From: Trebonia sp030042015
GTDB lineage: Bacteria > Actinomycetota > Actinomycetes > Streptosporangiales > Streptosporangiaceae
Assembly (NCBI RefSeq): GCF_030042015.1
Contig: NZ_JASIAL010000436.1
Span: 15,474-79,473, forward strand
Reading direction: 5' to 3'
DNA length: 64,000 nucleotides
Position numbers and translations under genes: made by a program. This document shows, piece by piece, positions 58,364 to 64,000 of the stretch (the stretch's first letter is position 1; every line of letters starts with the position of its first letter). The notes beneath the pieces are model-generated. The model did not search any database and was not told where the DNA came from. It saw nothing but the letters and a program-made list of their open reading frames with translations.

Positions 58364-59896
58364 TCAGCCGTCACCATCCGTGACCGTGAGAGTTGCCGTG
58401 CCGGTGGACGCTGCCGCGTACTCGTCGCCGTAGAAGACGGCCGTAACGGTGTACGTGCCAGCCGTCAGTGGTAGGTCGCAGTCCACGTAGTTCACCATCG
58501 TGGTGCCATTCCACTCGAGAGCATAGGCGGTGCAAGTTCCGCCGCCCGTGCTGTCGCCGGTCGGCGTGACCGTGACGTTCACCGTGTCCTGGTCCGGCCC
58601 ATCTGTCGTGCTGCCGGCAGCGAGGATGTTGTCCGCCGGGATCGGAGGGGTGGGAATGACGGTCGCGACCAGGTCGACCGTGCCTGCGGTCGCCGTGTCA
58701 GTCCCGTCGGCCGTCCCGACGCTGGTGTCCGTCGGCATCAGGTTGATGAACTTGTGCTCACCTGTGGAAATCGGCGACGCGGCGAACACGCCGGCAACTC
58801 CGTTGTAGGTTGCCTCGACCTCGATGAAGCCATAGTCGTTCGCCACAACGTCGATAGTGCAGGACCCGGTGCTGGTGCCGTCGGGGCCCGGAGTCAGCGG
58901 CGTGGTGTTGGTGCAGGTGTAGTCACCCGGGTCCATTAGCCCGGGGTTGTCGGCGGCTGGGGCGGTCACCGTGACAGCTCCGGCAGGCCCGGCCGGCGAC
59001 GGGCCGCCAGGAGTGTTGTCAGTTACGGTGAAATCAACGGTCTGGTCCGTGCCGGCCGGCTCCGTCACAGGGAACGGGTTTGTGATCGCTGTGGTGGTGC
59101 CATTCAACGCCACGGTCACCGAGGCGGTGCCGCTGGAGTGTGAGTGCGCCGAGTCGCCGCCGTACGTAGCCGTCACGGTGTACGGGCCCGCCGCATCCCA
59201 GGTGTAGGGGCAGGATGCCGTCCCGGCAGCCACCTTGGCCTTGCACAGGGTGCCCGCGGCGTCGGAGAAGGTGACGAGGCCGGTTGCCGCCGTCGACGAC
59301 GTCACGGCTGCGCTGAGCGTCACGGCCTGCTCCGCGAAGGGGGCAGCCGGGGTCACGGTGACCTTGGTAGCGGTGCTCCGGAGCGTCGCACGCACCGTCG
59401 CGGTGGCCGACGAGGGCTTGTGAGTGGAGTTGCCCTCGTAGTAGGCCTCGACCCGGAAAGAGCCGGCCGAGGCGAACGCGTGCGCGCAGTGCGCCTTGCC
59501 GCCGGACAGGGCCCCGGAGCACAGCGCCTTCCCGCCGTAGATGAACTCGACCCATCCAGTCGGGGTCGGGCCGCCCTTGACCTGTGCAGCCAGCGTCAGC
59601 TTGGCGCCGACGTAACCGGTCACGGCCGACATGGTCGTCGTGGTCGAATGCTTCGCTGTGGCAGGCGCGGCGTGCTGCTTCGCCGCGGCAGGCGCGGCCA
59701 GGTGCTTCGCCGTGGCAGGCGCGGCCTGATGCTTCGCCGTGGCAGGCGCGTGTGCGTTCGCAGTCGCCGCAATTGCCGGTACTGCCACTCCCGCAGCCGC
59801 CGCAGCCGCCACCGCCGTGATCGCGACGGCCCGTACTCGTGTGGCGCGTCCGCGCGCCCCCTTGCCTGCCGCCTTATGCGGCCAGCTGAAGTTCAT
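58364..59896 (-). CDS. secreted Ig-like domain repeat protein 2
   Basis: 510 residues. The signal peptide starts MNFSWPHKAAGKGARGR with hydrophobic VRAVAITAVAAAAAAGVAVP and a likely cut after AIAATANA. Next is a low-complexity linker of four nine-residue units (AAPATAKHL and variants). Then come Ig-like domains with cysteine pairs (LCSGALSGGKAHC, LCKAKVAAGTASC), a more divergent block (NPFPVTEPAGTDQTVDF, GEHKFINLMPTDTSV) and a last Ig strand set. It is a paralogue of the gene at 60764. ATG 59896 is preceded by AGGAGGAGG and a conserved leader. Confidence 0.8.
   Translation of the reverse strand: MNFSWPHKAAGKGARGRATRVRAVAITAVAAAAAAGVAVPAIAATANAHAPATAKHQAAPATAKHLAAPAAAKQHAAPATAKHSTTTTMSAVTGYVGAKLTLAAQVKGGPTPTGWVEFIYGGKALCSGALSGGKAHCAHAFASAGSFRVEAYYEGNSTHKPSSATATVRATLRSTATKVTVTPAAPFAEQAVTLSAAVTSSTAATGLVTFSDAAGTLCKAKVAAGTASCPYTWDAAGPYTVTATYGGDSAHSHSSGTASVTVALNGTTTAITNPFPVTEPAGTDQTVDFTVTDNTPGGPSPAGPAGAVTVTAPAADNPGLMDPGDYTCTNTTPLTPGPDGTSTGSCTIDVVANDYGFIEVEATYNGVAGVFAASPISTGEHKFINLMPTDTSVGTADGTDTATAGTVDLVATVIPTPPIPADNILAAGSTTDGPDQDTVNVTVTPTGDSTGGGTCTAYALEWNGTTMVNYVDCDLPLTAGTYTVTAVFYGDEYAAASTGTATLTVTDGDG
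59649..59756 (-). repeat. 27-bp tandem repeat coding for Ala/Lys/His linker
   Basis: Units beginning TGCTTCG recur at 59649, 59676, 59703 and 59730 (27-bp period, nine codons), giving AAPATAKH-type repeats directly after the signal peptide. Probably a flexible spacer. Confidence 0.8.
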
Positions 59897-59984
59897 GCCT
59901 GTGTGGCCTCCTCCTGATGACACCCGGAAGCGGGTGGATGCGTAGGAGCGGTGATTAGCCGCCATACCACTCTGTTCGTCCTCA
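59897..59984 (-). promoter_or_regulatory. conserved 5' leader, copy 1
   Basis: Directly upstream of Ig-like gene 2. On the minus strand it has TGAGGACGAACAGAGTGGTA, then GGCGGCTAATCACC, then ATCCACCCG-CTTC-CGGGTG (hairpin at 59921-59936), then the ribosome-binding site and ACAGGCATG. It is matched block by block by the leader at 60685-60763. The further upstream part to 60335 shows no gene I can support. Confidence 0.55.
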
Positions 59985-60335
59985 ATACGACGTGAAGGAG
60001 GACGATCCGGATTACACGTGAGGCTGATTAGATGGCAAGTAGCGATAGTTCCTATATATCGGGATCACTAGCGCTATCATGTGCGGCCGCGCGCGACGAG
60101 TACGCCGCCGGTGACGCCTTAGTGACGTAGCGGAGCCGGTGCGGAATCGAACGCTCACCTGACTTGGCAGCCGTGCAGCGGGTCGACCGGCAGGCCCGCG
60201 CCGTCTCCTGGGGCGCGGTACTCCCTCCCGCGCTAGTCTCGTCGTAGCGGCGATGCACGCAGCTGTACGACGGCTTCATCGGCTCCGAGTCGCAACCTAC
60301 GCGTCATGGGCATCACAGTCCCGGAAGGAGTCATC

Positions 60336-60530
60336 GTGAGAACCACCGGAACCATCGTCCTCAATGCGTACATAGCGGTCATCCTGATTGCCCTCGTTGG
60401 GGGCCCCCTGATCGTCCTGCACGGCTATCGCGAGTGGTGGCTGGTGACGTTCTACGCCGCAGTCGCCGCCGGTACCATCGGCGGCATCATCAGCCACTAC
60501 CGCGTGGCATTGCGGAGCAGGAAGAGCTGA
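60336..60530 (+). CDS. small two-helix membrane protein
   Basis: 64 residues with two hydrophobic helices (IVLNAYIAVILIALVGGPLI and WLVTFYAAVAAGTIGGII) joined by a short loop (LHGYREW) and a basic tail (RVALRSRKS). Family not recognised. Start GTG 60336 is preceded by GGAAGGAG at ideal spacing; an upstream ATG at 60306 has no such site. It lies alone between two divergent Ig-like genes. Confidence 0.6.
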   Translation: MRTTGTIVLNAYIAVILIALVGGPLIVLHGYREWWLVTFYAAVAAGTIGGIISHYRVALRSRKS

Positions 60531-60684
60531 CCCCGTCACGGGCCACTGCCCGATGTTCACGGCGTTGCCGGGCCCGACGACGACCCGCCGAGACTGAGTC
60601 GAGCAGGACGCGGTGCGGAAGAACGATTGTGTGCTTCCTGTGATCCGCTTGCTGTGATCCAAATTGCCGTCCTTCGCGTCCTAA

Positions 60685-60763
60685 TGAGAACGACAGCGTG
60701 GTACGGCCGCTGATCGCCATAATCCACCCGGTTTCGGGTGACGTGCGAGGAGGCAATACAGGC
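60685..60763 (+). promoter_or_regulatory. conserved 5' leader, copy 2
   Basis: Upstream of Ig-like gene 3: TGAGAACGACAGCGTGGTA, then GGCCGCTGATCGCC, then ATCCACCCG-GTTT-CGGGTG (hairpin 60725-60740), AGGAGG and ACAGGCATG. The hairpin loop differs from copy 1 while the stem is kept. It may be a regulatory RNA element or a remnant of gene duplication. Confidence 0.55.
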
Positions 60764-62170
60764 ATGAATTTCAGCTGGCCATGGGCGGCGGGCAAGGCAG
60801 CGCGCCGCGGTGCAGCACGGGCGGGGCTTGTCGGGATTGCGGCCGCGGTGGTTGCGGGGGCTGCGGCGCTGGCGGCGCCGACGGCGCCGGCCATGAGCGC
60901 GATGGCGGCCACGTTGAACCCGACCACCACGATCGTCACGAACCCGTTCCCGATCACGGGGCCTGAAGGCGCGAACGCGACCGTGAACGTAGAGGTAGTG
61001 GACGACACTGCTGACGGCCCCGCGCCGACCGGGACTGTCAACGTGACCACCGTGGGCGCGTACAACCCCGGGCTGCCCGCAGGCACGGTTTACCAGTGCG
61101 AGGCGCCCGCGACGCTGACGGCGTCGGCGACCCCGAACGGGGACGGCCTGGCTTACAGCACTGGATCCTGCACTTTCACGGGTCTCGGCTATGGCTTCAT
61201 CGAGGTTGAGGCGTACTACAGCGGAGATGATGAGAACGCCGCGTCGAACACGGCTGGCACCGAGGTCAAGATCATCAACCTTGAGCCGACGATCACGACC
61301 GTCGCGACGGCCGACGGGACTGACGAGGCAACGGCGAATGAGCAGGTGGAACTGGTCGCGACGGTGAACGTCGACGTTCTCGCTGGCTACAGTGAGATAT
61401 TTGACGGGCCGGCGCCGGCGGACACGGTGGAGTTCACGATCACGGGTGCCAACGGTTCCGCAGCTTGCACGAACGTTCCGCTCGAGGGGCTTGGTGACCC
61501 CACCAACTACGCGGACTGCGACGTAACGCTGCCGGCTGGCACGTACGCCGTGACGGCCGTCTTCGCTGGTGACGAGTACGCAGCCACGTCGACCGGAACG
61601 GCAACGCTCACGGTTAACGCGGTCGCGACCACGACGACGATGGCGGGTGTGTCCGGCTACGTTGGCAGCGAAATAACGCTGGCCGCTAGGGTCACGGGCG
61701 GCTCGACCCCGACGGGGACGGTCAACTTCGTGTGGGACGGCACGACGCTGTGCTCGGCGAGCCTGTCGGACGGCGCCGCGCACTGCACGTACGCTTTCGG
61801 CCGCGTCGGCTCGCTCAAGGTCGAGGCCGATTACGGGGGCGACGCCACGCACAGTGCCTCCGAGGGCCTGGCGACCGTGAAGGTGAAGGCGCTGCCCACC
61901 TCCGTCAAGGTCACCGCGTCCCCGGCTTCCACCAGCACGGGCAAGGCCGTGAAGCTCACGGCGACCGTGAAGTCATCGTCGCCGGCCACCGGCACCGTCA
62001 CGTTCTACGTCAACGGGCGCAAGCTTTGCACGGCGAAGGTGTCTGGCGGTAAGGCATCGTGCAGCTACACCTGGCACGCGGCGGGCTCCTACAAGGTGAC
62101 CGCCGTTTACGGCGGCAACTCGACGCACCTGGCCTCGAAGGGAACCGCCTGGGTGACCGTGAAGAGCTGA
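60764..62170 (+). CDS. secreted Ig-like domain repeat protein 3
   Basis: 468 residues. The signal peptide starts MNFSWPWAAGKAARRGAARA with an Ala-rich hydrophobic core and a likely cut after AMSAMAA. A divergent N-terminal half (NPFPITGPEGANATVNVEVV, GEG-type repeats, acidic) is shared with protein 2. Two clear C-terminal Ig-like domains follow, with cysteine pairs LCSASLSDGAAHC and LCTAKVSGGKASC. The last ~180 residues are almost duplicated in the partial gene at 63239. AGGAGG precedes ATG 60764; a long hairpin follows the stop. Confidence 0.8.
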   Translation: MNFSWPWAAGKAARRGAARAGLVGIAAAVVAGAAALAAPTAPAMSAMAATLNPTTTIVTNPFPITGPEGANATVNVEVVDDTADGPAPTGTVNVTTVGAYNPGLPAGTVYQCEAPATLTASATPNGDGLAYSTGSCTFTGLGYGFIEVEAYYSGDDENAASNTAGTEVKIINLEPTITTVATADGTDEATANEQVELVATVNVDVLAGYSEIFDGPAPADTVEFTITGANGSAACTNVPLEGLGDPTNYADCDVTLPAGTYAVTAVFAGDEYAATSTGTATLTVNAVATTTTMAGVSGYVGSEITLAARVTGGSTPTGTVNFVWDGTTLCSASLSDGAAHCTYAFGRVGSLKVEADYGGDATHSASEGLATVKVKALPTSVKVTASPASTSTGKAVKLTATVKSSSPATGTVTFYVNGRKLCTAKVSGGKASCSYTWHAAGSYKVTAVYGGNSTHLASKGTAWVTVKS

Positions 62171-62183
62171 GCCGGCCCGAACC

Positions 62184-62225
62184 GCTGACGTCCGTGCCGC
62201 CCATCGGGGCGGCACGGACGTCAGC
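62184..62225 (+). terminator. perfect 18-bp-stem terminator of Ig-like gene 3
   Basis: Arms GCTGACGTCCGTGCCGCC and exact complement, loop CATCGG, then ATTTATG; 13 bp after the stop. The same hairpin, with small changes, follows the inverted copy at 63187-63224. Confidence 0.85.
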
Positions 62226-62269
62226 ATTTATGCCGAGGCGCGAAGCCACGGTTCGTTACGAAGAAAATT

Positions 62270-62590
62270 CGCTAATCCGTGATGGCTTCGGGCAGTTCGA
62301 TGAGGGCCTGCTGGCCGCAGTGGCGTGCCCAGCCGAGCGGGGGTCGCGTCGAAACAGCTGGACGCGGATGCTGGGACCCGCGCCGAGCTGGAGCAGCGTC
62401 TGAGCCAGTTCGAGGTTCCCCTCCGCAGCGGCCTTGTGCAGCGCCGTCTGCCGGCCACCCCGTGCTCAACGAGGAGGTGGACCAGCTCGGTCACGCCGTG
62501 CCTGATCACCCAGGCGAGCTCGCCGACTTCGATGACCATTCGCCGTGGCCGGCGCGCGCAGCCATGCAGAGCCGCGCCAGCCAACGACAT
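62270..62590 (-). pseudogene. ankyrin-repeat protein remnant, frameshifted
   Basis: Three frames read in turn give a continuous ankyrin-like peptide. First GELAWVIRHGVTELVHLLVE, then (another frame) QTALHKAAAEGNLELAQTLL with QLGA, then (third frame) ATPLGWARHCGQQALIELPE. The TALHKAA...GNLEL pattern is a canonical ankyrin repeat. At least two frameshifts make it non-functional. It lies directly downstream of the CHAP fragment on the same strand. Confidence 0.65.
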
Positions 62591-62639
62591 CAGCCGGGCG
62601 TTCAGCGGTGAAGGGGAGGCCGAGAAACTCGTTATGCCC

Positions 62640-62977
62640 GGTGCGCCATGGGCGACGGGCGCGTGGATGACGCCTATTGCGTTGTGCCCTTTCCAGCCCT
62701 TCAGCGTGAACGTACCGTCGCTCAGCGTTCCGTAGCTAATGGTGCTGGACGAGGCGGTGTTCTGGTTGACCATGGTCATCGACGACCCGCTGACAGCGCT
62801 GACGATAGCTGCGTGACCGCCGGAAATAGGCCCGTCGAAGCTAATCACGTCGCCTGGGGCGAGGTAGGTGATAGGGCCTTGCGGCTGCTCATCGCTCAGG
62901 CCAACCGAAGATGCGGTGGAATACAGCAGCGGATATTCGCGGGCCGCTTGTATCCCGAATGAAGCGCGTATACGCAA
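62640..62977 (-). pseudogene. CHAP-domain amidase C-terminal fragment
   Basis: The frame holds PGDVISFDGPISGGHAAIVS then AVSGSSMTMVNQNT and GWKGHNAIGVIHAP. This is the second half of a CHAP (Cys-His amidohydrolase) domain with its catalytic histidine context. The N-terminal half with the catalytic cysteine and any signal peptide are missing. Intact relatives are secreted peptidoglycan amidases. The frame then runs on into the ankyrin remnant. Confidence 0.6.
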
Positions 62978-62993
62978 TATTCACTGCTGCCTA

Positions 62994-63075
62994 TGAAGCG
63001 GTGCACGGAATTCGCGCTGCTGCCGCGTCATTCAGCTTCCGGTTCCCGCGCCGGGACAGCCGGCTCTTACGGGTG
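62994..63075 (-). mobile_element. IS110-type transposase fragment
   Basis: A 27-residue stretch containing KSRLSRRGNRKLNDA, resembling the RLSRAGNRKLNHA segment of IS110-family transposases (transposase-20 domain). Nothing else of the element is visible. It is a short match, so moderate confidence; it fits the debris around it. Confidence 0.4.
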
Positions 63076-63186
63076 TTCACCGCCGGGGGCTTAGCGGATT
63101 CGGCGGGGTTCCGGCCCATCCACTCCCATCGCCTGGCGCTAGCGAACGCGCCCGACAGGATGCTTTCGCCCCTCGGCACAAACGTT

Positions 63187-63224
63187 GACGTCCGTGCCGC
63201 CCCGGTGGGCGGCACGGACGTCAG
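63187..63224 (-). terminator. perfect 17-bp-stem terminator of Ig-like gene 4
   Basis: Arms TGACGTCCGTGCCGCCC and complement with a CGGT loop, 15 bp after the stop of the minus-strand gene. It is near-identical to the terminator at 62184-62225 in inverted orientation. Confidence 0.8.
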
Positions 63225-63238
63225 CGGTTCGGGTCGGC

Positions 63239-64000
63239 TCAGCTCTTCACGGTCACCGAGGCGGTTCCCTTCGAGGCCAGGTGCGTCGAGTTGCCGCCGT
63301 AGACGGCGGTCACCTTGTAAGTGCCCGCCGTGTGCCAGGTGTAGCTGCACGATGCCTTACCGCCAGACACCTTCGCGGAGCAAAGCTTATGCCCGTTGAC
63401 GTAGAAGGTGACGGTGCCGGTGGCCGCCGTCAGTGACTTCACGGTCGCCGTGAGCTTCACGGCCTTGCCCACCGAAGCCGCGGACGCGGTGACCTTGACC
63501 GAGGTGGGCTGCGCCGTCACCTTCACCGTCGCCAGGGCCGCGTCGGAGCCAGTGTGCGTGGCGTCGCCCCCGTAAGCGGCCTCGACCTTGAACGAGCCAA
63601 CGCCGCCGAACACGTGCGTGCAGTGCGCGGCACCGTCCGACAGGCTCGCCGAGCACAGCGTCTTGCCGCCGTAGACGAACTTGACCGTTCCGGTCGGGGT
63701 CGTGCCGCCCGCGACGTTCGCAGTCAGCTTTATTGCGCTGCCAACGTAACCGGACACACCCGCCATCGTCGTCGTGGTCGCGGACACCGGCGCCTTAGCC
63801 GTGAGCGTTTCCGTTCCGGTGGACGTCGCCGCGTACTCGTCACCGGAGAAGACGGCCACGATCGCGTCCGTGCCAGCCACCGGCGGCGTGTAGGAGCACT
63901 GCACGTAGTTCTCGTCGGTAGTGTCATTCCACAGGAGCGCCACGGCACCGCAGCCTGGAATCGCAACGCCATTAGCCGTGAAGGCCACGGTGTCCCCACC
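63239..64000 (-). CDS. secreted Ig-like domain repeat protein 4, partial at window edge
   Basis: The last ~253 residues of a gene whose start is outside the window; the frame is open through base 64000. It has an N-terminal block ending SGDEYAATSTGTETL, then two Ig-like domains with cysteine pairs LCSASLSDGAAHC and LCSAKVSGGKASC and end KGTASVTVKS. It is very close to the C-terminal half of Ig-like protein 3 and in inverted orientation to it. Presumably secreted like its paralogues. Confidence 0.8.
   Translation of the reverse strand, partial: GGDTVAFTANGVAIPGCGAVALLWNDTTDENYVQCSYTPPVAGTDAIVAVFSGDEYAATSTGTETLTAKAPVSATTTTMAGVSGYVGSAIKLTANVAGGTTPTGTVKFVYGGKTLCSASLSDGAAHCTHVFGGVGSFKVEAAYGGDATHTGSDAALATVKVTAQPTSVKVTASAASVGKAVKLTATVKSLTAATGTVTFYVNGHKLCSAKVSGGKASCSYTWHTAGTYKVTAVYGGNSTHLASKGTASVTVKS

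Noticed and set aside
60052..60279. 75-codon minus-strand frame between Ig-like gene 2 and the small membrane protein
   Set aside because: No ribosome-binding site, no recognisable composition, lies in a probable promoter region.

Overview
This is a high-GC actinobacterial chromosome segment. Evidence for that origin: GC is near 70% with frequent GTG starts and ATGA/TGATG gene overlaps; the Fe-S operon has the actinobacterial order sufR-B-D-(Rieske)-C-S-U-T; the pentose-phosphate block is tkt-tal-zwf-opcA-pgl; and acVLRF1, OpcA, SseB, DUF3040, DUF1707, DUF6458 and DUF7144 family proteins are present. It resembles a filamentous actinomycete (Streptomyces/Streptosporangiales type). I cannot name the species.

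Layout. 1-4082: start of an ABC exporter, a small HTH protein, an ABC-F ATPase, an acVLRF1-type peptidyl-tRNA hydrolase and, divergently, SseB. 4122-10743: SUF operon on the minus strand, headed by the sufR repressor and two copies of a 29-bp operator. 10801-17148: small membrane proteins, a large MalT-like LuxR regulator and a DUF7144 protein. 17186-26922: valyl-tRNA synthetase, a calcineurin-like phosphoesterase, then a tight plus-strand operon of ABC ATPase, ABC permease, a single frame joining an EamA transporter to heme A synthase, a CaiB/BaiF CoA-transferase and a methylmalonyl-CoA-decarboxylase-like crotonase. 27101-35220: a PrsW-type protease and, divergently, the oxidative plus non-oxidative pentose-phosphate operon, with two DasR-box-like palindromes between them. 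35230-41700: accessory membrane proteins (DUF3040, GT-C-like, DUF1707, TrkA-N channel-like, acetate transporter-like, MscS) and a broken SigE-family sigma factor gene.

41767-55762 is a 12-gene minus-strand exopolysaccharide operon. It contains a PelF-like glycosyltransferase followed by a polytopic membrane protein, two spherulin-4 (GH135/Sph3-like) proteins, a NodB deacetylase, two more GT4 enzymes, two nucleotide-sugar SDRs, a polyprenyl-phosphate sugar transferase, a flavoprotein and an ATP-grasp enzyme. The combination suggests a Pel or galactosaminogalactan-like amino-sugar polymer made by an unusual hybrid machinery. This is the most interesting system in the window.

56250-64000 is a plastic region of secreted Ig-like repeat proteins: three complete genes or partial genes with strong hairpin terminators, plus a small membrane protein. 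Two of the Ig-like genes share a conserved 5' leader. A third pair forms an inverted duplication flanking gene debris (CHAP amidase fragment, ankyrin pseudogene, IS110-like transposase fragment). No tRNA, rRNA, CRISPR array or intact insertion sequence was recognised.
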